NCBI GenBank assembly: GCA_030180135.1
Contig: CM058239.1
Span: forward strand, 115,229,318-115,293,317
Reading direction: 5' to 3'
Origin: Orychophragmus violaceus
Taxonomy: Eukaryota > Streptophyta > Magnoliopsida > Brassicales > Brassicaceae
DNA: 64,000 nt
Part shown: positions 34,789 through 49,196 of the stretch, one piece after another
Position numbering within the stretch: position 1 is the first letter of the stretch
Layout: the number at the start of each line of letters is the position of its first letter
Made by a program: the position numbers and the translations under genes
The notes under the pieces: model-generated
Databases searched by the model: none
Told to the model about the DNA's origin: nothing
What the model saw: only the letters and a program-made list of their open reading frames with translations

Positions 34789-37700
34789 TGCAAGTTTCCA
34801 TGACCTAGGAAGAATTGGATCGAGTTTTTTTGAAACTATCATGACCAAAACCCTTAAAATGGGATATAAAAGAGGTCTGGTGAAGAAATTGGTGGAAAAA
34901 ACAATGACAGGATAGGATAAACTGATTCTATCCACCGGGGGAAGGATCTTAAGGCCAAAACCTCCTAATGGACTGACAGGAAGGACTATCTCGGCCATAC
35001 TGACTAACGGGATGGATTATCCTGACCAGATGCACCGCCGAGAAGGATTCTAAGGCCAAAATGCAAGTTTCCACCAATGACGGGATGGATTATCCTTTCC
35101 AGATGCACCGCCGAGAAGGATTCTAAGGGGCCAAAAAAATACCCTAATGACGTAAGGTGTGGAATCCCTCGGCCAAAACAACAAAGGACTAGCATTCTCG
35201 CGATGGATTATCCTGACCAGATGCACCGCCGAGAAGGATTCTAAGGCCAAAACCTCCTAATGGACTGACGGGAAGGACTATCTCGGCCATACTGACTGAC
35301 GTGATGGATTATCCTGACCAGATGCACCGCCGAGAAGGATTCTAAGGCCAAAACCTCCTAATGAACTGACGTGAAGGACTATCTTGGCCATACTGATTAA
35401 CGGGATGGAAACGAACTGACGGGAAGGACTATCTCGGCCATACTGACTGACGTGATGGATTATCCTGACCAGATGCACCGCCGAGAAGGATTCTAAGGCC
35501 AAAACCTCCTAATGAACTGACGTAAAGGACTATCTTGGCCATACTGACTAACGGGATGGAAACGAACTGACGGGAAGGACTATCTCGGCCATACTGACTG
35601 ACGTGATGGATTATCCTGACCAGATGCACCGCCGAGAAGGATTCTAAGGCCAAAACCTCCTAATGGACTGACGGGAAGGACTATCTCGGCCATACTGACT
35701 GACGGGACGGAAACGAACTGACGTGAAGGACTATCTCGGCCATACTGACTAACGGGATGGAAACGAATTGACGGGAAGGACTATCTCAGTCATACTGATT
35801 AACGGGATGGAAACGAACTGACGGGAAGGACTATCTCGGCCATACTGACTAACGGGATGGATTATCCTGACCAGATGCACCGCCGAGAAGGATTCTAAGG
35901 CCAAAATGCAAGTTTCCATGACCCAGGAAGAATTGGATCGAGTTTTTTTGAAACTATCATGACCATAACCCTTAAAATGGGATATAAAAGAGGTCTGGTG
36001 AAGAAATTGGTGGAAAAAACAATGACGGGATAGGATAAACTGATTCTATCCACCGGTGGAAGGATCCTAAGGCCAAAACCTCCTAATGGACTACCGGGAT
36101 GGAAACGAACTGACGGGAAGGACTATCTCAGCCATACTGACTGACGTGATGGATTATCCTGACCGGATGAACCGCCAGGAAGGATCCTAACGCCAAAACC
36201 TCCTAATGGACTGACGGAAAGGACTATCTTGGCCATACTGACTAACGGGATGGATTATCATGACCGGATGAACCGTCGGGAAGGATCCTAAGACCAAAAA
36301 ACCACCCTAAATGACGTAAGGTGTGGAATCCCTCGACTAAAAAAACAAAGGACTAGCATTCTTGCGGCCAGAATGACTGACAGGATGGAAACGAACTGAC
36401 GGAAAGGACTATCTTGGCCATACTGACTAACGTGATGGATTATCCTGACCAGATGCACCGCCGAGAAGGATTCTAAGGCCAAAATGCAAGTTTCCATGAC
36501 CCAGGAAGAATTGGATCGAGTTTTTTTGAAACTATCATGACCAAAACCCTTAAAATGGGATATAAAAGAGGTCTGGTGAAGAAATTGGTGGAAAAAACAA
36601 TGACGGGATAGGATAAACTGATTCTATCCACCGGGGGAAGGATCCTAAGGCCAAAACCTCCTAATGGACTGACGGGAAGGACTATCTCGGCCATACTGAC
36701 TAACGGGATGGATTATCCTGACCAGATGCACCGCCGAGAAGGTTTCTAAGGCCAAAATGCAAGTTTCCACCAATGACGGGATGGATTATCCTTTCCAGAT
36801 GCACCGCCGAGAAGGATTCTAAGGGGCCAAAAAACCACCCTAATGACGTAAGGTGTGGAATCCCTCGGCCAAAACAACAAAGGACTAGAATTCTCGCGAT
36901 GGATTATCCTGACCAGATGCACCGCCGAGAAGGATTCTAAGGCCAAAACCTCCTAATTGACGCACGGGAAGGACTATCTCGGCCATACGGACTGACGTGA
37001 TTGATTATCCTGACCAGATGCACCGCCGAGAAGGATTCTAAGGCCAAAACCTCCTAATGAACTGACGTGAAGGACTATCTTGGCCATACTGACTAACGAG
37101 ATGGAAACGAACTGACGGGAAGGACTATCTCGGCCATACTGACAGACGTGATGGATTATCCTGACCAGATGCACCGCCGAGAAGGATTCTAAGGCCAAAA
37201 CCTCCTAATGAACTGACGTGAAGGACTATCTTGGCCATACTGACTAACGGGATGGAAACGAACTGACGGGAAGGACTATCTCGGCCATACTGACTGACGT
37301 GATGGATTATCCTGACCAGATGCACCGCCGAGAAGGATTCTAAGGCCAAAACCTCCTAATGGACTGACGGGAAGGACTATCTCGGCCATACTGACTGACG
37401 GGACGGAAACGAACTGACGTGAAGGACTATCTCGGCCATACTGACTAACGGGATATAAACGAAATGACGGGAAGGATTATCTCGGCCATACTGACTAACG
37501 GGATGGAAATGAACTGACGGAAAGGACTATCTCGGCTATACTGACTAACGGGATGGATTATCCTGACCAGATGCACCGCCGAGAAGGATTCTAAGGCCAA
37601 AATACAAGTTTCCATGACCCAGGAAGAATTGGATCGAGTTTTTTTGAAACTATCATGACCAAAACCCTTAAAATGGGATATAAAAGAGGTCTGGTGAAGA

Positions 37701-38370
37701 AATTGGTGGAAAAAACAATGACGGGATAGGATAAACTGATTCTATCCACCAGGGGAAGGATCCTAAGGCCAAAACCTCCTAATGGACTACCGGGATGGAA
37801 ACGAACTGACGGGAAGGACTATCTCAGCCATACTGACAGACGTGATGGATTATCCTGACCGGATGAACCGCCGGGAAGGATCCTAAGGCCAAAACCTCCT
37901 AATGGACTGACGGAAAGGACTATCTTGGCCATACTAACTAACGGGATGGATTATCATGACCGGATGAACCGCCGGGAAGGATCCTAAGGCCAAAAAACCA
38001 CCCTAAATGACGTAAGGTGTGGAATCCCTCGACCAAAAAAACAAAGGACTAGCATTCTCGCGGCCAGAATGACTGACGGGATGGAAACAAACTGACGAGA
38101 ATGACTATCTCGGCCATACTGACTGACGGGATGGAAACGAACTGACGGGAAGGACTATCTCGGCCATACTGACTGACGGAAGGACTATCTCGGCCATACT
38201 GACTAACGGATGGATTATCCTGACCAGATGCACCGCCGAGAAGGATTCTAAGGCCAAAATGCAAGTTTCCATGACCCACGAAGAATTGGATCGAGTTTTT
38301 TTGAAACTATCATGACCAAAACCCTTAAAATGGGATATAAAAGAGGTCTGGTGAAGAAATTGGTGGAAAA
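34690..38370 (+). repeat. Segmental duplication 2, left copy
   Basis: It matches about 51,340-55,020 at 16,650 bp. It ends inside an L unit: the left copy is the 273-bp type and the right copy the 437-bp type, diverging at the GGTGGAAAA step. Confidence 0.87.
34789..38259 (+). repeat. Two L273-K'-S/T-Lpart-S-K blocks
   Basis: L273 34,789; K' 35,062; Lpart 35,907; K near 36,300; L273 36,485; K' 36,758; Lpart 37,603 (TACAAG variant); K near 38,000; S to 38,259. K' to K' is 1,696 bp, one S unit longer than the 1,646 bp of zone C, and the next interval (to 38,533) is 1,775 bp. Marker CTCCTAATTGACGCACGGG near 36,952 is shared with 53,600. Confidence 0.9.
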
Positions 38371-40214
38371 AACAATGACGGGATAGGATAAACTGATTCT
38401 ATCCACCGGGGGAAGGATCCTAAGGCCAAAACCTCCTAATGGACTGATGGGAAGGACTATCTCGGCCATACTGACTAACGGGATGGATTATCCTGACCTG
38501 ATGCACCGCCGAGAAGGATTCTAAGGCCAAAATGCAAGTTTCCACCAATGACGGGATGGATTATCCTTTCCAGATGCACCGCCGAGAAGGATTCTAAAGG
38601 GCCAAAAAACCACCCTAATGACGTAAGGTGTGGAATCCCTCGGCCAAAACAACAAAGGACTAGCTTTCTCGCGATGGATTATCCTGACCAGATGCACCGC
38701 CGAGAAGGATTCTAAGGCCAAAATCTCCTAATGGACTGACAGGAAGGACTATCTCAGCCATACTGACTGACGTGATGGATTATCCTGACCAGATGCACCG
38801 CCGAGAAGGATTCTAAGGCCAAAACCTCCTAATGAACTGACGTGAAGGACTATCTTGGCCATACTGACTAACAGGATGGAAACGAACTGACGGGAAGGAC
38901 TATCTCGGCCATACTGACTAACGGGATGGAAACGAGCTGACAGGAAGGACTATCTCGGCCATACTGACTAACGGGATGGAAACGAACTGACGGGAAGGAC
39001 TATCTTGGCCATACTGACTAACGGGATGGATTATCATGACCGGATGAACCGCCGGGAAGGATCCTAAGGCCAAAAAACCACCCTAAATGACGTAAGGTGT
39101 GGAATCCCTCGACCAAAAAAACAAAGGACTAGCATTCTCGCGGCCAGAATGACTGACGGGATGGAAACGAACTGACGGGAATGACTATCTCGGCCATACT
39201 GACTGACGGGATGGAAACGAACTGACGGGAAGGACTATCTCGGCCATACTGACTGACGGAAGGACTATCTCGGCCATACTGACTAACGGGATGGATTATC
39301 CTGACCAGATGCACCGCCAAGAAGGATTCTAAGGCCAAAATGCAAGTTTCCATGACCCATGAAGAATTGGATCGAGTTTTTTTGAAACTATCATGACCAA
39401 AACCCTTAAAATGGGATATAAAAGAGGTCTGGTGAAGAAATTGGTGGAAAACAAATGACCCGAAAAACCCGTCTATACACCGTGGGAAGGTTATAGCCTA
39501 CCGAGAACCAAGGTTCCTTGACCCGAAAAAATTGACTCGAGTTTTTTTGAAACTATCAAGACCCAAACCTCTCAAATGGATAACAATGAGGTCTGGTGAA
39601 GAAATTGGTGGAAAAAACAATGACGGGATAGGATAAACTGATTCTATCCACCGGGGGAAGGATCCTAAGGCCAAAACCTCCTAATGGACTGACGGGAAGG
39701 AATATCTCGGCCATACTGACTAACGGGATGGATTATCCTGACCAGATGCACCGCCGAGAAGGATTCTAAGGCCAAAATGCAAGTTTCCATGACCCAGGAA
39801 GAATTGGATCGAGTTTTTTTGAAACTATCATGACCAAAACCCTTAAAATGGGATATAAAAGAGGTCTGGTGAAGAAATTGGTGGAAAACAAATGACCCGA
39901 AAAACCCGTCTATACACCGTGGGAAGGTTATAGCCTACCGAGAACCAAGGTTCCTTGACCCGAAAAAATTGACTCGAGTTTTTTTGAAACTATCAAGACC
40001 CAAACCTCTAAAATGGATAACAAAGAGGTCTGGTGAAGAAATTGGTGGAAAAAACAATGACAGGATAGGATAAACTGATTCTATCCACCGGGGGAAGGAT
40101 CCTAAGGCCAAAACCTCCTAAGGGACTGACGGGAAGGACTATCTCGGCCATACTGACTAACATGATGGATTATCCTGACCAGATGCACCGCCGAGAAGGA
40201 TTCTAAGGCCAAAA
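38260..40214 (+). repeat. L273, K', S/T, K, S, two L437
   Basis: L273 38,260 (marker GACCCACGAAG); K' 38,533; S/T; K near 39,077; S; L437 at 39,341 and 39,778. The stretch matches 40,652 onward at an offset of 2,392 bp. The unit at 39,341 carries GACCCATGAAG, as do 31,513, 41,733 and 45,941. Confidence 0.9.
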
Positions 40215-43200
40215 TGCAAGTTTCCATGACCTAGGAAGAATTGGATCGAGTTTTTTTGAAACTATCATGACCAAAACCCTTAAAATGGGATATAAAAGAG
40301 GTCTGGTGAAGAAATTGGTGGAAAAAAAATGACCCGAAAAACCCGTCTATACACCGTGGGAAGGTTATAGCCTACCGAGAACCAAGGTTCCTTGACCCAA
40401 AAAAATTGACTCGAGTTTTTTTGAAACTATCAAGACCCAAACCTCTCAAATAAATAACAAAGAGGTCTGGTGAAGAAATTGGTGGAAAAAACAATGACGG
40501 GATAGGATAAACTGATTCTATCCACCGGGGGAAGGATCCTAATGCCAAAACCTCCTAATGGACTGACGGGAAGGACTATCTTGGCCATACTGACTAACGG
40601 GATGGATGATCCTTACCAGATGCACCGCCGAGTAGGATTCTAAGGCCAAAATGCAAGTTTCCATGACCCAGGAAGAATTGGATCGAGTTTTTTTGAAACT
40701 ATCATGACCAAAACCCTTAAAATGGGATATAAAAGAGGTCTGGTGAAGAAATTGGTGGAAAAAACAATGACGGGATAGGATAAACTGATTCTATCCACCG
40801 GGGGAAGGATCCTAAGGCCAAAACCTCCTAATGGACTGATGGGAAGGACTATCTCGGCCATACTGACTAACGGGATGGATTATCCTGACCTGATGCACCG
40901 CCGAGAAGGATTCTAAGGCCAAAATGCAAGTTTCCACCAATGACGGGATGGATTATCCTTTCCAGATGCACCGCCGAGAAGGATTCTAAAGGGCCAAAAA
41001 ACCACCCTAATGACGTAAGGTGTGGAATCCCTCGGCCAAAATAACAAAGGACTAGCATTCTCGCGATGGATTATCCTGACCAGATGCACCGCCGAGAAGG
41101 ATTCTAAGGCCAAAATCTCCTAATGGACTGACAGGAAGGACTATCTCGGCCATACTGACTGACGTGATGGATTATCCTGACCAGATGCACCGCCGAGAAG
41201 GATTCTAAGGCCAAAACCTCCTAATGAACTGACGTGAAGGACTATCTTGGCCATACTGACTAACAGGATGAAAACAAACTGACGGGAAGGACTATCTCGG
41301 CCATACTGACTAACGGGATGGAAACGAACTGACAGGAAGGACTATCTCGGCCATACTGACTAACGGGATGGAAACGAACTGACGGGAAGGACTATCTTGG
41401 CCATACTGACTAACGGGATGGATTATCATGACCGGATGAACCGCCGGGAAGGATCCTAAGGCCAAAAAACCACCCTAAATGACGTAAGGTGTGGAATCCC
41501 TCGACCAAAAAAACAAAGGACTAGCATTCTCGCGGCCAGAATGACTGACGGGATGGAAACGAACTGACGGGAATGACTATCTCGGCCATACTGACTGACG
41601 GGATGGAAACGAACTGACGGGAAGGACTATCTCGGCCATACTGACTGACGGAAGGACTATCTCGGCCATACTGACTAACGGGATGGATTATCCTGACCAG
41701 ATGCACCGCCAAGAAGGATTCTAAGGCCAAAATGCAAGTTTCCATGACCCATGAAGAATTGGATCGAGTTTTTTTGAAACTATCATGACCAAAACCCTTA
41801 AAATGGGATATAAAAGAGGTCTGGTGAAGAAATTGGTGGAAAACAAATGACCCGAAAAACCCGTCTATACACCGTGGGGAGGTTATAGCCTACCGAGAAC
41901 CAAGGTTCCTTGACCCGAAAAAATTGACTCTAGTTTTTTTGAAACTATCAAGACCCAAACCTCTCAAATGGATAACAAAGAGGTCTGGTGAAGAAATTGG
42001 TGGAAAAAACAATGACGGGATAGGATAAACTGATTCTATCCACCGGGGGAAGGATCCTAAGGCCAAAACCTCCTAATGGACTGACGGGAAGGAATATCTC
42101 GGCCATACTGACTAACGGGATGGATTATCCTGACCAGATGCACCGCCGAGAAGGATTCTAAGGCCAAAATGCAAGTTTCCATGACCCAGGAAGAATTGGA
42201 TCGAGTTTTTTTGAAACTATCATGACCAAAACCCTTAAAATGGGATATAAAAGAGGTCTGGTGAAGAAATTGGTGGAAAACAAATGACCCGAAAAACCCG
42301 TCTATACACCGTGGGAAGGTTATAGCCTACCGAGAACCAAGGTTCCTTGACCCGAAAAAATTGACTCGAGTTTTTTTGAAACTATCAAGACCCAAACCTC
42401 TCAAATGGATAACAAAGAGGTCTGGTGAAGAAATTGGTGGAAAAAACAATGACGGGATAGGATAAACTGATTCTATCCACCGGGGGAAGGATCCTAATGC
42501 CAAAACCTCCTAATGGACTGACGGTAAGGACTATCTCGGCCATATTGACTAACGAGATGGATCACCTGACCAGATGCACTGCCAAGAAGGATTCTAAGGC
42601 TAAAATGCAAGTTTCCATGACCCAGGAAGAATTGGATCGAGTTTTTTTGAAACTATCATGACCAAAACCCTTAAAATGGGATAACAAAGAGGTCTGGTGA
42701 AGAAATTGGTGGAAAAAACAATGACGGGATAGGATAAACTGATTCTATCCACCGGGGGAAGGATCCTAAGGCCAAAACCTCCTAATAGACTGACGGGAAG
42801 GACTATCTCGGCCATACTGACTAACGGGATGGATTATCCTGACCAGATGCACCGCCGAGAAGGATTCTAAGGCCAAAATGCAAGTTTCCATGACCCAGGA
42901 AGAATTGGATCGAGTTTTTTTGAAACTATCATGACCAAAACCCTTAAAATGGGATATAAAAGAGGTCTGGTGAAGAAATTGGTGGAAAAAATAACCCGAA
43001 AAACCCGTCTATACACCGTGGGAAGGTTATAGCCTACCGAGAACCAAGGTTCCTTGACCCGAAAAAATTGACTCGAGTTTTTTTTAAACTATCAAGACCC
43101 AAACCTCTCAAATGGATAACAAAGAGGTCTGGTGAAGAAATTGGTGGAAAAAACAATGACGGGATAGGATAAACTGATTCTATCCACCGGGGGAAGGATC

Positions 43201-44422
43201 CTAAGGCCAAAACCTCCTAATGGACTGACGGGAAGGAATATCTCGGCCATACTGACTAACGGGATGGATTATCCTGACCAGATGCACCGCCGAGAAGGAT
43301 TATAAGGCCAAAATGCAAGTTTCCATGACCCAGGAAGAATTGGATCGAGTTTTTTTGAAACTATCATGACCAAAACCCTTAAAATGGGATATAAAACAGG
43401 TCTTGTGAAGAAATTGGTGGAAAACAAATGACCCGAAAAACCCGTCTATACACCGTGGGAAGGTTATAGCCTACCGAGAACCAAGGTTCCATGACCCGAA
43501 AAAATTGACTCGAGTTTTTTTGAAACTATCAAGACCCAAACCTCTCAAATGGATAACAAAGAGGTCTGGTGAAGAAATTGGTGGAAAAAACAATGACGGG
43601 ATAGGATAAACTGATTCTATCCACCGGGGGAAGGATACTAAGGCTAAAACCTCCTAATGGACTGACGGGAAGGACTATCTCGGCCATACTGACTAACGGG
43701 ATGGATTATCCTGACCAGATGCACCGCCGAGAAGGATTCTAAGGCCAAAAAACCACCCTAAATGACGTAAGGTGTGGAATCCCTCGGCCAAAACAACAAA
43801 GGACTAGCATTCTCGCGGCCAGAATGACTGACGGGACGAAAACGAACTGACGTGAAGGACTATCTCGGCCATACTGACTAACGGGATGGAAACGAACTGA
43901 CGGGAAGGACTATCTCGGCCATACTGACTGACGTGATGGATTATCCTGACCAAATGCACCGCAGAGAAGGATTCTAAGGCCAAAATGCAAGTTTCCATGA
44001 CCCAGGAAGAATTGGATCGAGTTTTTTTGAAACTATCATGACCAAAACCCTTAAAATGGGATATAAAAGAGGTCTGGTGAAGAAATTGGTGGAAAACAAA
44101 TGACCCGAAAAACCCGTCTATACACCGTGGGAAGGTTATAGCCTACCGAGAACCAAGGTTCCTTGACCCGAAAAAATTGACTCGAGTTTTTTTGAAACTA
44201 TCAAGACCCAAACCTCTCAAATGGATAACAAAGAGGTCTGGTGAAGAAATTGGTGGAAAAAACAATGACAGGATAGGATAAACTGATTCTATCCACCGGG
44301 GGAAGGATCCTAAGGCCAAAACCTCCTAAGGGACTGACGGGAAGGACTATCTCGGCCATACTGACTAACAGGATGGATTATCCTGACCAGATGCACCGCC
44401 GAGAAGGATTCTAAGGCCAAAA
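40215..44422 (+). repeat. Zone E 4,208-bp block, full copy
   Basis: L437 40,215 (CCTAGG marker); L273 40,652; K' 40,925; S/T; K near 41,470; S; L437 41,733; L436 42,170; hybrid L273 42,606; L435 42,879; L435 43,314; K near 43,750; S; L437 43,986-44,422. The next copy starts at 44,423 with the same CCTAGG unit. It is also related to 29,996-33,549 at an offset of about 10,220 bp. Confidence 0.92.
42606..42878 (+). repeat. Hybrid L unit, 273 bp
   Basis: It has the same half-1/half-2 joint as 32,387 (AAAATGGGATAACAAAGAGG) but not the 20-bp insertion. Total length equals the ordinary L273, although the crossover lies further upstream. The preceding S/T carries GATGGATCACCTGACC and GCACTGCCAAGAAGG. 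Confidence 0.9.
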
Positions 44423-47400
44423 TGCAAGTTTCCATGACCTAGGAAGAATTGGATCGAGTTTTTTTGAAACTATCATGACCAAAACCCTTAAAATGGGATA
44501 TAAAAAAGGTCTGGTGAAGAAATTGGTGGAAAAAAAATGACCCGAAAAACCCGTCTATACACCGTGGGAAGGTTATAGCCTACCGAGAACCAAGGTTCCT
44601 TGACCAGAAAAAATTGACTCGAGTTATTTTGAAACTATCAAGACCCAAACCTCTCAAATAAATAACAAAGAGGTCTGGTGAAGAAATTGGTGGAAAAAAC
44701 AATGACGGGATAGGATAAACTGATTCTATCCACCGGGGGAAGGATCCTAATGCCAAAACCTCCTAATGGACTGACGGGAAGGATTATCTTGGCCATACTG
44801 ACTAACGGGATGGATGATCCTTACCAGATGCACCGCCGAGTAGGATTCTAAGGCCAAAATGCAAGTTTCCATGACCCAGGAAGAATTGGATCGAGTTTTT
44901 TTGAAACTATCATGACCAAAACCCTTAAAATGGGATATAAAAGAGGTCTGGTGAAGAAATTGGTGGAAAAAACAATGACGGGATAGGATAAACTGATTCT
45001 ATCCACCGGGGGAAGGATCCTAAGGCCAAAACCTCCTAATGGACTGATGGGAAGGACTATCTCGGCCATACTGACTAACGGGATGGATTATCCTGACCTG
45101 ATGCACCGCCGAGAAGGATTCTAAGGCCAAAATGCAAGTTTCCACCAATGACGGGATGGATTATCCTTTCCAGATGCACCGCCGAGAAGGATTCTAAAGG
45201 GCCAAAAAACCACCCTAATGACGTAAGGTGTGGAATCCCTCGGCCAAAACAACAAAGGACTAGCATTCTCGCGATGGATTATCCTGACCAGATGCACCGC
45301 CGAGAAGGATTCTAAGGCCAAAATCTCCTAATGGACTGACAGGAAGGACTATCTCGGCCATACTGACTGACGTGATGGATTATCCTGACCAGATGCACCG
45401 CCGAGAAGGATTCTAAGGCCAAAACCTCCTAATGAACTGACGTGAAGGACTATCTTGGCCATACTGACTAACAGGATGGAAACAAACTGACGGGAAGGAC
45501 TATCTCGGCCATACTGACTAACGGGATGGAAACGAACTGACAGGAAGGACTATCTCGGCCATACTGACTAACGGGATGGAAACGAACTGACGGGAAGGAC
45601 TATCTTGGCCATACTGACTAACGGGATGGATTATCATGACCGGATGAACCGCCGGGAAGGATCCTAAGGCCAAAAAACCACCCTAAATGACGTAAGGTGT
45701 GGAATCCCTCGACCAAAAAAACAAAGGACTAGCATTCTCGCGGCCAGAATGACTGACGGGATGGAAACGAACTGACGGGAATGACTATCTCGGCCATACT
45801 GACTGACGGGATGGAAACGAACTGACGGGAAGGACTATCTCGGCCATACTGACTGACGGAAGGACTATCTCGGCCATACTGACTAACGGGATGGATTATC
45901 CTGACCAGATGCACCGCCAAGAAGGATTCTAAGGCCAAAATGCAAGTTTCCATGACCCATGAAGAATTGGATCGAGTTTTTTTGAAACTATCATGACCAA
46001 AACCCTTAAAATGGGATATAAAAGAGGTCTGGTGAAGAAATTGGTGGAAAACAAATTACCCGAAAAACCCGTCTATACACCGTGGGAAGGTTATAGCCTA
46101 CCGAGAACCAAGGTTCCTTGACCCGAAAAAATTGACTCGAGTTTTTTTGAAACTATCAAGACCCAAACCTCTCAAATGGATAACAAAGAGGTCTGGTGAA
46201 GAAATTGGTGGAAAAAACAATGACGGGATAGGATAAACTGATTCTATCCACCGGGGGAAGGATCCTAAGGCCAAAACCTCCTAATGGACTGACGGGAAGG
46301 AATATCTCGGCCATACTGACTAACGGGATGGATTATCCTGACCAGATGCACCGCCGAGAAGGATTCTAAGGCCAAAATGCAAGTTTCCATGACCCAGGAA
46401 GAATTGGATCGAGTTTTTTTGAAACTATCATGACCAAAACCCTTAAAATGGGATATAAAAGAGGTCTGGTGAAGAAATTGGTGGAAAACAAATGACCCGA
46501 AAAACCCGTCTATACACCGTGTGAAGGTTATAGCCTACCGAGAACCAAGGTTCCTTGACCCGAAAAAATTGACTCGAGTTTTTTTGAAACTATCAAGACC
46601 CAAACCTCTCAAATGGATAACAAAGAGGTCTGGTGAAGAAATTGGTGGAAAAAACAATGACGGGATAGGATAAACTGATTCTATCCACCGGGGGAAGGAT
46701 CCTAATGCCAAAACCTCCTAATGGACTGACGGTAAGGACTATCTCGGCCATATTGACTAACGAGACGGATTATCCTGACCAGATGCACTGCCAAGAAGGA
46801 TTCTAAGGCCAAAATGCAAGTTTCCATGACCCAGGAAGAATTGGATCGAGTTTTTTTGAAACTATCATGACCAAAACCCTTAAAATGGGATAACAAAGAG
46901 GTCTGGTGAAGAAATTGGTGGAAAAAACAATGACGGGATAGGATAAACTGATTCTATCCACCGGGGGAAGGATCCTAAGGCCAAAACCTCCTAATAGACT
47001 GACGGGAAGGACTATCTCGGCCATACTGACTAACGGGATGGATTATCCTGACCAGATGCACCGCCGAGAAGGATTCTAAGGCCAAAATGCAAGTTTCCAT
47101 GACCCAGGAAGAATTGGATCGAGTTTTTTTGAAACTATCATGACCAAAACCCTTAAAATGGGATATAAAAGAGGTCTGGTGAAGAAATTGGTGGAAAAAA
47201 TGACCCGAAAAACCCGTCTATACACCGTGGGAAGGTTATAGCCTACCGAGAACCAAGGTTCCTTGACCCGAAAAAATTGACTCGAGTTTTTTTTAAACTA
47301 TCAAGACCCAAACCTCTCAAATGGATAACAAAGAGGTCTGGTGAAGAAATTGGTGGAAAAAACAATGACGGGATAGGATAAACTGATTCTATCCACCGGG

Positions 47401-47957
47401 GGAAGGATCCTAAGGCCAAAACCTCCTAATGGACTGACGGGAAGGAATATCTCGGCCATACTGACTAACGGGATGGATTATCCTGACCAGATGCACCGCC
47501 GAGAAGGATTATAAGGCCAAAATGCAAGTTTCCATGACCCAGGAAGAATTGGATCGAGTTTTTTTGAAACTATCATGACCAAAACCCTTAAAATGGGATA
47601 TAAAAGAGGTCTTGTGAAGAAATTGGTGGAAAACAAATGACCAGAAAAACCCGTCTATACACCGTGGGAAGGTTATAGCCTACCGAGAACCAAGGTTCCA
47701 TGACCCGAAAAAAATTGACTCGAGTTTTTTTGAAACTATCAAGACCCAAACCTCTCAAATGGATAACAAAGAGGTCTGGTGAAGAAATTGGTGGAAAAAA
47801 CAATGACGGGATAGGATAAACTGATTCTATCCACCGGGGGAAGGATACTAAGGCCAAAACCTCCTAATGGACTGACGGGAAGGACTATCTCGGCCATACT
47901 GACTAACGGGATGGATTATCCTGACCAGATGCACCGCCGAGAAGGATTCTAAGGCAA
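44423..47957 (+). repeat. Zone E 4,208-bp block, second copy (partial)
   Basis: L437 44,423; L273 44,860; K' 45,133; S/T; K near 45,675; S; L437 45,941 and 46,378; hybrid L273 46,815; L435 47,088 and 47,523. It matches 40,215 onward at 4,208 bp and 29,996 onward at about 14,428 bp, or 14,408 bp after the 20-bp insertion. Private: GAGTTATTTTGAAAC near 44,625. Confidence 0.92.
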
Positions 47958-49196
47958 AAAAACCACCCTAAATGACGTAAGGTGTGGAATCCCTCGGCCA
48001 AAACAACAAAGGACTAGCATTCTCGCGGCCAGAATGACTGACGGGACGAAAACGAACTGACGTGAAGGACTATCTCGGCCATACTGACTAACGGGATGGA
48101 AACGAACTGACGGGAAGGACTATCTCGGCCATACTGACTGACGTGATGGATTATCCTGACCAGATGCACCGCCGGGAAGGATCCTAAGGCCAAAAAACCA
48201 CCCTAAATGACGTAAGGTGTGGAATCCCTCGGCCAAAAAAACAAAGGACTAGCATTCTTGCGGCCAGAATGACTGACGGGACGGAAACGAACTGACGTGA
48301 AGGACTATCTCGGCCATACTGACTAACGGGATGGAAACGAACTGACGGGAAGGACTATCTCAGCCATACTGACTGACGTGATGGATTATCCTGACCGGAT
48401 GAACCGCCGGGAAGGATCCTAAGGCCAAAACCTCCTAATGGACTGACGGGAAGGACTATCTCGGCCATACTGACTAACGGGATGGATTATCCTGACCAGA
48501 TGAACCTCCGGGAAGGATCCTAAGGCCAAAAAACCACCCTAAATGACGTAAGGTGTGGAATCCCTCGGCCAAAACAACAAAGGACTAGCATTCTCGCGGC
48601 CACAATGACTGACGGGATGGAAACGGACTGACGGGAATAACTATATCGGCCATACTGACTGACGGGATGGAAACGAACTGACGGAAAGGACTATCTTGGC
48701 CATACTGACTAACGTGATGGATTATCCTGACCAGATGCACCGCCGAGAAGGATTCTAAGGCCAAAATGCAAGTTTCCATGACCCAGGAAGAATTTGATCG
48801 AGTTTTTTTGAAACTATCATGACCAAAACCCTTAAAATGGGATATAAAAGAGGTCTGGTGAAGAAATTGGTGGAAAACAAATGACCCGAAAAACCCGTCT
48901 ATACACCGTGGATGGAAACGAACTGACGGGAAGGACTATCTCGGCCATACTGACTAACGGGATGGATTATCATGACCAGATGAACCGCCGGGAAGGATCC
49001 TAAGACCAAAAACCCACCCTAAATGACGTAAGGTGTGGAATCCCTCGACCAAAAAAACAAAGGACTAGCATTCTCGCGGCCAGAATGACTGACGGGATGG
49101 AAACGAACTGACGGAAAGGACTATCTTGGCCATACTGACTAACGTGATGGATTATCCTGACCAGATGCACCGCCGAGAAGGATTCTAAGGCCAAAA
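47958..49196 (+). repeat. K-S array with truncated L, copy of 33,550-34,788
   Basis: It sits at exactly +14,408 bp from its partner, with K units near 47,966, 48,201, 48,537 and 49,018. Truncated L at 48,767-48,912 has the same end joint. It differs at single bases, for example CATTCTTGCGG near 48,254 where the partner has CATTCTCGCGG (a CG to TG change). Confidence 0.9.

Larger units (their letters stand above)
29996..35270 (+). repeat. Segmental duplication 1, left copy
   Basis: This 5.3-kb segment corresponds to 44,423-49,678. The offset is 14,427-14,428 bp up to the hybrid L unit and 14,408 bp after it, because of the 20-bp insertion. Mismatches are scattered single bases. Confidence 0.88.
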
